From Elusimicrobia bacterium RIFCSPLOWO2_01_FULL_60_11 (GTDB lineage: Bacteria; Elusimicrobiota; Elusimicrobia; 2-02-FULL-39-32), in the NCBI GenBank assembly GCA_001800085.1, contig MGUS01000019.1, forward strand, positions 21,743-27,034: 5,292 nucleotides of DNA, written 5' to 3'. Every line of letters starts with the position of its first letter. The first letter of the stretch is position 1. Below the pieces are notes generated by a model. That model saw only the letters and a program-made list of their open reading frames with translations. It made no database searches and had not been told where the DNA came from. Shown one piece after another: positions 1-5,292 of this stretch. The position numbers and the translations under genes are program-made.

Positions 1-2
1 CG

Positions 3-665
3 GAACTCCTGGGCATACTGGCCAACCAGGCCGCCGCCGCCGTGGAGAACGTCCAGCTCTATGAACAGGTGCGGGACGCCGCCCACGACACCATATTCCG
101 ACTGGCCGCGGCCGCGGAATACAAGGACAAGGACACGGGCCGGCACATCATGCGGATGAGCCGATATTCCGCCCTGATCGCCCGGGCCATGGGGTTCCCC
201 GAGAAGTTCTGCGAGAACATCCTTCTGGCCAGCCCCATGCACGACATCGGGAAACTCGGCGTGCCCGACGCCATCCTGGGAAAGCCGGCGACTCTGGACC
301 GGGAAGAATGGGAGGAGATGAGGAAGCACACGCTCTACGGGGCGGAGATCTTGAAGGGGTCGGAGAACGAGCTCATCCGCATGTCGGAGAAGATCGCCCT
401 CTGCCACCACGAGAAATATGACGGTTCGGGCTACCCCCAGGGGCTCAAAGGGGAGGACATCCCCATCGAAGGCCGCATCACGGCCCTGGCGGACGTTTTT
501 GACGCCCTCACCTCAAAGCGCGTTTATAAGGAAAAGTACGCTCTGGAAGAGACCTTGAAGATCATCCGCGAAGGGAAGGGGAGGCACTTCGACCCCCGCG
601 TGGTGGAGGCGTTCGAAGGCGCGCTCCCCGGATTGGTCGAAGTCATGCGGGAGCACGCCGACTAG
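3..665 (+). CDS. GAF-HD-GYP domain protein, C-terminal part (likely c-di-GMP phosphodiesterase), 5' truncated
   Basis: The frame is open to the left window edge, so this is the last 220 residues of a longer protein; the GTG at 42 is internal. The first visible residues (LLGILANQAAAAVENVQLYE) match the closing helix of a GAF sensor domain. A full HD-GYP domain follows. Counted from the GTG at 42 as residue 1, it has E26, H35, the HD pair in MHDIGK (66-71), H96, HHEKYDGSGYPQGL (122-135) with an intact GYP, and DVFDAL (151-156) with D151. The metal ligands and the GYP motif known from this family are all present, so hydrolysis of cyclic di-GMP is expected in the cytosol. The lost N-terminus may hold a receiver or further sensor domain. 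The architecture suggests a signal-responsive regulator of biofilm, motility or surface polysaccharide. It converges on the glycosyltransferase cluster and is not part of that operon. Activity is inferred from motifs. Confidence 0.93.
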   Translation, partial: ELLGILANQAAAAVENVQLYEQVRDAAHDTIFRLAAAAEYKDKDTGRHIMRMSRYSALIARAMGFPEKFCENILLASPMHDIGKLGVPDAILGKPATLDREEWEEMRKHTLYGAEILKGSENELIRMSEKIALCHHEKYDGSGYPQGLKGEDIPIEGRITALADVFDALTSKRVYKEKYALEETLKIIREGKGRHFDPRVVEAFEGALPGLVEVMREHAD

Positions 666-1696
666 ACCTTGTTCGAGTTGTCCAGGTAATCCACCCGGTA
701 GAGGATGACCTTCGGGTCTTCATAGTCCTTGGTGAAGTGCGTGGCTTCCAGCCGGGGGATGTTCCATCCGAGCTCCGCCCCGCTCAAATCCTTGAAGACC
801 AGGACATGCGTGATCCTCTGCGCCCTCAGGCGGCGGATGAGGGCACCCAGGTCGATCTCCTCGAGCAGGCCCGGTCCCGGCGCCTCCGTCTCGGCGTTCC
901 AATAATATGAATCCGGGTCCAAGGTCCCCGCCAGGACCACCCGGGCGCTACGGCTCAGATTCTCATTGGCGAATTCGATGAGGTCGTAGAACCTCAATCT
1001 GGACCTGAGAAAATCCTCCCGGCTCACGCGGCCCGCAAGAAGCGGCAGGTTCTCCGCCGCCGGACGAAGCGAGAGGATGAAGAACCCCGCGACGATCCCC
1101 GTCAAGACCGCGGTGTAGACCCCCTGCTTCATGCCGAATCTGGACCGCCAGTATCCCAAGCCATGATAAAGCAGGAGCGCGGTGAGGATCCACAGGAACC
1201 CGTGGAGAAGTTTTGCGAAGAGGACTCCCCTCACGCACAAAGCCATGGCATAGAGCATCTGGACGGGGCCGGCGAAACCGGCCCATCCGTGCGATTCGGC
1301 GATCATTTTAGGGACTCTCAGGTCCGCGATCAACCCCCGCCCTTCGGTGGGGGGAGCGTAGTTCCCCGCCAGGATCAAAAGAGCCGCGGCGGCAAAGACC
1401 GCGAAGAGCGCTTTTTCAAGACGCGTGATATCTTGGGGGCTCACGCAGGTTTTAAAGAATGAAAATATCCTTTTCCATGTCAGGGCCATGAGGATCAAAA
1501 ACAAAATGTAGTAGATCATGCTGTAGACAAGACCATAACGGGCCAAGGCATAGGACAAGGCGCTCAAGACGGCCAGCCCAAGGCAGACGGAGAAGACAGG
1601 TCCAAGCGAAAAAAGGGCGTTGCCGATGCCGTAGGAGAGGCAGGCGATGAATCCGAGCCAGAGAATGTCGACGGGGAGGGTCCGCATCATCTCCAT
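662..1696 (-). CDS. Shortened GT-C glycosyltransferase paralogue, polytopic membrane protein
   Basis: This protein of about 344 residues has roughly six or seven membrane helices followed by a soluble C-terminal domain of about 130 residues. It is a paralogue of the gene just upstream. Matching blocks are RTLPVDILWLGF with IRQLAPDLFWLF at the N-terminus, NYAPPTEGRG with NYTPPSQGRE, YDLIEFANENL with YDLFDFANSRL, YYWNA with YYWDA, and RITHVLVF with GVTHVLFM. About 260 residues found in the middle of the paralogue are missing, including the NWVSFGDPVYPF block and the RFYLP block. The frame is clean to the end, so it does not look like a decaying pseudogene. The start is uncertain. TTG at 1702 overlaps the upstream stop as TTGA, ATG at 1696 lies two bases past that stop, and ATGs at 1690 and 1687 fit the paralogue alignment best but leave GGAG too close. 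ATG 1696 is used here. Role unknown: an accessory subunit or a reduced transferase. Confidence 0.85.
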   Translation of the reverse strand: MEMMRTLPVDILWLGFIACLSYGIGNALFSLGPVFSVCLGLAVLSALSYALARYGLVYSMIYYILFLILMALTWKRIFSFFKTCVSPQDITRLEKALFAVFAAAALLILAGNYAPPTEGRGLIADLRVPKMIAESHGWAGFAGPVQMLYAMALCVRGVLFAKLLHGFLWILTALLLYHGLGYWRSRFGMKQGVYTAVLTGIVAGFFILSLRPAAENLPLLAGRVSREDFLRSRLRFYDLIEFANENLSRSARVVLAGTLDPDSYYWNAETEAPGPGLLEEIDLGALIRRLRAQRITHVLVFKDLSGAELGWNIPRLEATHFTKDYEDPKVILYRVDYLDNSNKV

Positions 1697-1698
1697 GT

Positions 1699-3564
1699 TC
1701 AAGGGCGGACGAGTTCGAACAGGACCGACCGCTCGTTCTTGAAAAGTGCTTTCAAGTCCCGCTTCTCAAGCCGTTCCATGTCCCAATGGATGTCGAGTCC
1801 CGGTATTTCAGGGTCGCGGTATATCTTAGAAGCCGCGTCATAACGCAGGGATGAGAACATGAAAAGGACGTGGGTCACGCCCATCTCTTTCAGCGCGGGC
1901 AGGATCTCGCCGCGGTCCCGCTTTTTGATCAAGTCCAAGGGCGCCCAGACAGCGGGCGCATCCCAATAATACCAGTGGGGATCGCCGTTCCCGAGCACGA
2001 GCACTTTGGACCCGCCCGGCAGGCGGCTGTTGGCGAAGTCGAACAGGTCATAGTTCGGCAGTTTCTTCCGGAGATAGGTCTCTTTCGTTTCCAGTCCCAG
2101 GAAAACGGGCAGTTTGGTGGCTCCAAAAACAAGGCTCAAAAGAAGGCAGGGGAACAAGAGGCCAAGGATCACGGCGCCTCGGGCCATCGATGCCCATCGC
2201 ATGCTCTCCTTCAGGCGTTCTATCCCCACAGCGGCGGCGACGGCCCACAGGGCGTAGGCCGGCAGGTAGAACCGGGTGTCGCCGAAGCGGTGAAAATCGG
2301 AATTGAACGTCAGATAATGGAACAGGAAGAAGAGGGAGCCGAGGAGCGCCACGGCCTTGACGTTCCTCTGCCTGTCGAGCACGAGCCCCGGCAGAAGGAA
2401 GGGGAAAACAAGGGGCCCCGGTCCGAAAAGGACGTCTCCGAGGAAGATATTGTTGCTCAGTTTTATTGTTTCCAATGCGGAGTGATCCGGGGTCCGCGTT
2501 TTCAGATAGTCGATGGCCATGGCGGCATATTCGTGGCCCCGCATGCCCAATAGCCCGACGGGAAAGGGATAGACCGGGTCGCCGAAGCTGACCCAGTTGT
2601 TCACGGCCCAGGGTGAGATGCCTATGAAGGCGAAGAATGAGAAAATGAGAGCCGGTCTGAATGTCGAAGGCTTGGGTTTCATGGCAAATATAAAGACGAG
2701 GCCCGCGGGGACCATGGAAATGCCCGATATCTTGGCATGCCAGGACAATCCGGCCATCAGGCCGGCGAGGGCGGCCTCCTTCCAGCCGGAATCCTTTTCG
2801 AGCCAGAGAAGGAGGCCATAAGCGGTCGCCACGCTGTAAAAAAGTGTGCCCAACTCCACATTGGCCGTGCCGGAGACGCTGCTGATCAAGGGCATCAGGT
2901 AAACGATCGTTGCCGCCAGCAATGCCGGTCCCGCGGAAACAAAACGCTTGACAAGCTCGTATACGAACAGGGCGGAGGCGATGCCGCAGGCGTAGTGGAT
3001 GAGCTTGGCCACCATGTCGCCGCGAAGCCCCATGGCCAGGGCATAGAGCCGCTCGAACAGGACGGGGTAATAGAGCGTGAGATTCGGCTCGTCGGCGGCC
3101 TTCAAGATGTGGTGCTGCGACAAAAGCAGTTTGGGCAGATAAAGGTTGTAGAGCATCTCCCGGCCCTGGCTGGGCGGCGTGTAGTTGTAGAAGAAATTCG
3201 CGCCGGCTGCGAGCAAGAGGACGGCCCAGTAGAACCGCGATCCATTGTCCGCGAGCGTTGCGGTGAATCCGTCCTTGATCCGGCGGAGGTCCGCCAGAAA
3301 GTCCTTAAGCCCCCCGATCCCGGCCAGGAGGAATGCTCCCATGGAAAGCGTCAGGACATTCTTATAAACGAGCCCCAGGGCGCCCAGAAGGAAGACATAG
3401 AACGAGAGGAACGCGAGGCCCAACCCCAAAGAAAGGAGCGCCGCGGCCAGGGGCCGCTCAGAATCGGGGGGGATGAAAAAGGACAGCAGCCGCCGGCCGG
3501 TCAGGACGGCGCAGAGCAGGATGATGAAGAGCCAAAAAAGGTCGGGGGCGAGCTGGCGGATCAG
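1699..3564 (-). CDS. GT-C fold glycosyltransferase (PMT/ArnT/RgtB-like), polytopic membrane protein, CTG start proposed
   Basis: A large membrane protein, 621 residues from the proposed CTG, with about eleven or more hydrophobic helices and a soluble C-terminal domain. Such enzymes use polyprenyl-phosphate sugars as donors on the outer face of the membrane. Family-like blocks are YTPPSQGREMLYNLYLPK (about 128-145; the first extracytoplasmic loop, which carries the catalytic acid in relatives), YPVLFERLYALAMGL (166-180), GLMAGLSWHAKISG, SPWAVNNWVSFGDPVYPF (317-334), RFGDTRFYLPAYA (426-438) and a C-terminal YDLFDFANSRLP, GDPHWYYW, GVTHVLF series. The first standard start, TTG 3429, has no ribosome binding site and would cut off a clear membrane helix (LFWLFIILLCAVLTG). 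The frame is open to 3691 without ATG, GTG or TTG. CTG at 3562-3564 overlaps the upstream TGA, has GGCAGG eight bases before it, and aligns with the start of the shorter paralogue. Donor and acceptor cannot be told from sequence. Confidence 0.87.
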   Translation of the reverse strand: MIRQLAPDLFWLFIILLCAVLTGRRLLSFFIPPDSERPLAAALLSLGLGLAFLSFYVFLLGALGLVYKNVLTLSMGAFLLAGIGGLKDFLADLRRIKDGFTATLADNGSRFYWAVLLLAAGANFFYNYTPPSQGREMLYNLYLPKLLLSQHHILKAADEPNLTLYYPVLFERLYALAMGLRGDMVAKLIHYACGIASALFVYELVKRFVSAGPALLAATIVYLMPLISSVSGTANVELGTLFYSVATAYGLLLWLEKDSGWKEAALAGLMAGLSWHAKISGISMVPAGLVFIFAMKPKPSTFRPALIFSFFAFIGISPWAVNNWVSFGDPVYPFPVGLLGMRGHEYAAMAIDYLKTRTPDHSALETIKLSNNIFLGDVLFGPGPLVFPFLLPGLVLDRQRNVKAVALLGSLFFLFHYLTFNSDFHRFGDTRFYLPAYALWAVAAAVGIERLKESMRWASMARGAVILGLLFPCLLLSLVFGATKLPVFLGLETKETYLRKKLPNYDLFDFANSRLPGGSKVLVLGNGDPHWYYWDAPAVWAPLDLIKKRDRGEILPALKEMGVTHVLFMFSSLRYDAASKIYRDPEIPGLDIHWDMERLEKRDLKALFKNERSVLFELVRP

Positions 3565-3689
3565 TGGAAGAACCTGCCGATGAACCCCGGAAAGAAATCC
3601 GGCCAGTAGTGGCTGCGGACGAGGAAAGCATAGTAATGGAGGGTGAAGAGGACCGCCCAGGCCCAGGAAATGATCTCGGCCAGGCTCAT
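3561..3689 (-). CDS. Small 42-residue single-helix membrane protein, hypothetical
   Basis: The frame starts with ATG at 3689-3687, six bases after the TAG of the methyltransferase-GT2 gene, and ends with TGA at 3563-3561, overlapping the proposed CTG start of the GT-C gene. The product begins MSLAEIISWAWAVLFTLHYY, giving one membrane helix at about residues 4-24. A short aromatic tail rich in Phe, His and Trp follows, with HYWPDFFPGFIGRFFH at the end. The overlapping frame in the same stretch reads as a proline-rich shadow, which supports this frame as the coding one. I do not recognise a family. It could be a membrane anchor or partner for the soluble GT2 enzyme or the GT-C protein. Alternatively it could be the true N-terminus of the GT-C protein split off by a single-base error at about 3561-3566, although the short paralogue starts after this point, which argues against that. 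Its Shine-Dalgarno is weak (GGTAG, six bases away). Confidence 0.55.
   Translation of the reverse strand: MSLAEIISWAWAVLFTLHYYAFLVRSHYWPDFFPGFIGRFFH
3573..3578 (-). promoter_or_regulatory. Ribosome binding site for the proposed CTG start of the GT-C gene
   Basis: GGCAGG on the minus strand lies inside the end of the 42-codon gene, eight bases before the CTG at 3564-3562. It is a moderate Shine-Dalgarno match at normal spacing. The later candidate TTG at 3429 is preceded by pyrimidine-rich sequence (GCTCCTTTCT) with no such site, so this element favours the upstream start. Ribosomes ending the small gene at the TGA (3563-3561) would also be in place to restart there. Confidence 0.5.
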
Positions 3690-3695
3690 CTCAAT

Positions 3696-5057
3696 CTACC
3701 GCGTGAAACAGGAACGCAGGTATTCCGAATATATCTTCCAGTTGATCTTGGTGACGCCGGACTTGCGGGTCTCGAAACGGTAATAGATCTCCTCGATCTT
3801 CAGGCGCGCGGGCGCCGCTTTCAGGAAGTCGAACAGGACCTTATACCCTTTGGGCCGGAAGTTGGGCCTGATCTTGCGCCAGAACCTCGTGCGGCAGCCG
3901 AAATATCCGCCGAGGATGTCGAAGCTCAGGTAGTTCTTCCCCCGGAGCAGGAACGAGATCTTGCCGATGCCGGTCCCCACATAGCTCAGGAGCTTGCGGG
4001 CGAAACCCCAGCCCTCGTCGACTTCGACGCGCGAAGCGACCACCACCGGGTCTCCCAGCCGCAGCAGGTTGGCGAACTCCCCGATCTTCTCGGGCGGGTG
4101 CTGCTCGTCCGCGTCCATCACGACGAAATACCGGGTCTTGACCCTCTCCACCGCCTCCACGACGCTGGCGGTGAGACCGTGAACCGGCGCCGCGCTCCGG
4201 TCCAGGAAAGTGATGCGTCCGTCGTTGTGCTTGAGCGCGGTCTCCCGGGTCCTGTCCTTGGAGCCGTCGTCGCTCACGATGATCTTCATGCCCTTGTATG
4301 TGTCGAGCAGATAGGGCAGGAGGTTGGAGAGCCCCTTCTCCTCGTTCAAGGTAGGCAGGATGACTGTGAGGTCGTCATAGGTCTCGGACTGCTGTTTGTT
4401 CACGAAGGGGGGCTTCTGCGCGACCATGAATATGGTGAACTTGCGCATGTCGAAGGCCAGGTTGATCAGGTAACCCTGTTTCACGAACGCGCCCTTGATG
4501 GCGTCCATGGAGAAGTGGTTCACGTGCCCGCATTCCTTCTTGTAATAATCGTTCTGGAGGATATAGCCCTGGAAGAGCACCTGCAGGAAGAAGAGCGGCT
4601 TCCAGAAGCTCAGGTTGACGTCGTAGGGCACGGAGACGATGAAATGGCCGCCGGGCTTCAGGAGCCGTTTGCCTTCCTTGATGATCTCCTCGTAGTTGGT
4701 CATGTGTTCCAGGAACTCGAAGGTGGTGATGATGTCGTAGGATTCGTCGGGCAGCCCCGTCTGCTCGGCCGGGCAGATCTTGTAGCCCGAAAGACGCCCT
4801 TTGGAGACGGCCTCCTCCATGAGGTTCTTGTTCAAGTCGGCCCCGAAGACGTCTAAGCCGCTTCGGTTCCAGTCGCAGGAACCGCAGCCCAGGTCCAGGA
4901 CTTTCGTGCCTTTCTTGGTCTTGCTTTTGACGAGGGAAGCGGCGATGCGGTAGCGGTTCAGATGGAACCATTTTCTCAAAGGATTCTTGGACTCGGTCTG
5001 TTCCTTGTAAAAATCCCCGCTGACCTTCTCGTAGAGGGTTTTGAGTTCCTGATCCAT
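3696..5057 (-). CDS. SAM-dependent methyltransferase fused to DPM1-like GT2 glycosyltransferase
   Basis: This 453-residue cytosolic protein has two domains. Residues about 30-215 are a class I methyltransferase. SAM-binding motif I is VLDLGCGSCDW (53-63), with Cys at the usual third glycine. The acidic residue after strand 2 is D74 (GADLN), FEFLEHM spans 113-119, and LLKPGGHFIVSVP (132-144) is followed by GHVNHFS (177-183). Residues about 228-453 are a GT2 glycosyltransferase of the dolichyl-phosphate-mannose-synthase type, with LPTLNEEKGL (234-243), DDGSKDRT (263-270), the metal-binding DAD in MDADEQHPPE (314-323), GGYFGCRTRFW (383-393) and KGYKVLFDFL (403-412). Such GT2 enzymes move a sugar from a nucleotide donor to polyprenyl phosphate. 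The C-terminus has no membrane helices, unlike many bacterial relatives. It is the first gene after the promoter at 5073-5081, and the GT-C genes downstream are plausible users of its product. Which sugar is made, and what is methylated, is not visible. Confidence 0.93.
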   Translation of the reverse strand: MDQELKTLYEKVSGDFYKEQTESKNPLRKWFHLNRYRIAASLVKSKTKKGTKVLDLGCGSCDWNRSGLDVFGADLNKNLMEEAVSKGRLSGYKICPAEQTGLPDESYDIITTFEFLEHMTNYEEIIKEGKRLLKPGGHFIVSVPYDVNLSFWKPLFFLQVLFQGYILQNDYYKKECGHVNHFSMDAIKGAFVKQGYLINLAFDMRKFTIFMVAQKPPFVNKQQSETYDDLTVILPTLNEEKGLSNLLPYLLDTYKGMKIIVSDDGSKDRTRETALKHNDGRITFLDRSAAPVHGLTASVVEAVERVKTRYFVVMDADEQHPPEKIGEFANLLRLGDPVVVASRVEVDEGWGFARKLLSYVGTGIGKISFLLRGKNYLSFDILGGYFGCRTRFWRKIRPNFRPKGYKVLFDFLKAAPARLKIEEIYYRFETRKSGVTKINWKIYSEYLRSCFTR

Positions 5058-5072
5058 TGGATTTAGACCCCT

Positions 5073-5081
5073 ATTATATCA
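5073..5081 (-). promoter_or_regulatory. Extended -10 promoter for the glycosyltransferase operon
   Basis: The minus strand reads TGATATAAT, a perfect match to the extended -10 consensus (TGnTATAAT) for the housekeeping sigma factor. It begins two bases after the xer stop codon. No good -35 hexamer lies 16-18 bases upstream (about 5095-5101 reads TACCAC/ACCACC), which is tolerable with an extended -10. Transcription would start at about 5064-5066, only 7-9 bases before the ATG at 5057, giving a nearly leaderless message. Confidence 0.6.
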
Positions 5082-5083
5082 CT

Positions 5084-5292
5084 TCACCCGCGCGGGTGGT
5101 ACCGGCGGTGGGACTCTTTCATCTGCCGCGTGTCCAGATGGGTGTAGATCTGGGTCGTGACAAGGGACGAATGGCCGAGAAGCTCCTGGACCGAGCGCAG
5201 GTCCGCGCCGCCTTCGAGCAGGTGCGTGGCGAAGGAGTGGCGGAGGATGTGGGGGTGGACCTTGCCCCGGATGCCCGCGCGCTTGGCGTAAG
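5084..5292 (-). CDS. xerD: XerC/XerD-type tyrosine recombinase, C-terminal 68 residues (truncated by window edge)
   Basis: The visible part is the end of the catalytic domain of a tyrosine site-specific recombinase of the Xer type, which resolves chromosome dimers at dif with FtsK. Four active-site residues are present in the right order: His and Arg in [14 protein letters not shown] (visible residues 12-25; H14 and R17), the second His in LLGHSS (H40), and the nucleophilic Tyr in TTQIYTHL (Y49). The first catalytic Arg lies beyond the window. The protein ends HRRYHPRG, close to the usual XerC/XerD tail. The GADLR and H..YHPR pattern leans to XerD while YTHLD resembles XerC, so the paralogue assignment is tentative. 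An integron or phage integrase is less likely given this close match to chromosomal Xer. It lies 26 bases upstream of the methyltransferase-GT2 gene, which has its own promoter, so a shared function is not implied. Confidence 0.9.
   Translation of the reverse strand, partial: YAKRAGIRGKVHPHILRHSFATHLLEGGADLRSVQELLGHSSLVTTQIYTHLDTRQMKESHRRYHPRG
5085..5098. repeat. 14-bp perfect palindrome at the 3' end of xer, beside the -10 element
   Basis: CACCCGCGCGGGTG is its own reverse complement. It codes for the final residues of Xer (HPRG) and falls within the spacer upstream of the extended -10. As RNA it could form a CACCC/GGGTG stem with a GCGC loop, but no run of U follows, so it is not a standard terminator. 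It could be an operator, a weak hairpin, or simply chance in GC-rich coding sequence. Confidence 0.4.

Noticed and set aside
42..44. GTG as the start of the HD-GYP protein
   Set aside because: The frame continues to the window edge with a GAF-domain ending, so this codon is internal.
1163..1462. Plus-strand open frame opposite the short GT-C gene
   Set aside because: Low-complexity charged composition and no motif; the minus-strand frame has good similarity to its paralogue.
3427..3429. TTG as the start of the large GT-C protein
   Set aside because: No ribosome binding site precedes it, and the in-frame upstream sequence encodes a membrane helix shared with the paralogue.
1870..3609. Plus-strand open frames at 1870-2553, 2597-2821 and 2737-3609
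   Set aside because: They lie opposite the GT-C gene, are rich in Gln, Gly, Glu and Arg without motifs, and match the shadow pattern of hydrophobic codons read in reverse.
3561..3693. N-terminal extension of the large GT-C frame beyond the CTG, up to the stop at 3691
   Set aside because: Between 3567 and 3690 this frame is proline-rich with no start codon and looks like the shadow of the 42-codon gene.
3564..4856. A long plus-strand open frame of about 430 codons opposite the methyltransferase-GT2 gene
   Set aside because: It is exactly antisense to a gene with clear enzyme motifs, has no recognisable domain, and has the Glu/Val/Leu/Gln-rich composition expected from the complement of GC-rich codons.
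5085..5098. Rho-independent terminator for xer
   Set aside because: The palindrome can form only a short stem and is followed by AAGTGATATAAT instead of a U tract.

Overview
The window looks like a GC-rich (roughly 55-60% by eye) bacterial chromosome, probably from a Gram-negative or deep-branching lineage. The GAF/HD-GYP signalling protein, chromosomal-type Xer recombinase and polyprenyl-sugar glycosyltransferases suggest this. None of the genes fixes the phylum. There are no RNA genes, insertion sequences or CRISPR repeats.

Layout: the left end (3-665, plus strand) is the C-terminal part of a GAF-HD-GYP protein, a likely cyclic-di-GMP phosphodiesterase. It runs tail-to-tail into a minus-strand cluster that fills the rest of the window, and the two converging stop codons share the same CTAG. 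Read in transcription order (right to left), the minus-strand cluster is: the end of a XerC/XerD-type tyrosine recombinase (5084-5292, cut by the window edge); a fusion of a SAM methyltransferase to a dolichyl-phosphate-mannose-synthase-like GT2 glycosyltransferase (3696-5057); a 42-residue one-helix membrane protein (3561-3689); a large polytopic GT-C glycosyltransferase (1699-3564); and a shortened paralogue of that GT-C protein (662-1696).

The four genes after xer are spaced like an operon, with gaps or overlaps of a few bases. A strong extended -10 element sits directly behind the xer stop codon. The likely logic is that the GT2 domain makes a polyprenyl-phosphate sugar at the inner face of the membrane, the methyltransferase domain modifies the sugar or a related substrate, and the GT-C protein uses the lipid-linked sugar on the outer side to decorate a lipid, glycan or protein. 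The small membrane protein may help anchor the soluble GT2 enzyme.

Three points deserve attention. First, the large GT-C reading frame extends well upstream of its first ATG/GTG/TTG codon, and the best start is a CTG overlapping the previous stop codon as CTGA. Second, the last gene is a paralogue of that GT-C protein lacking about 260 central residues, including the conserved core. Third, the 42-residue gene sits between the GT2 enzyme and the GT-C enzyme.
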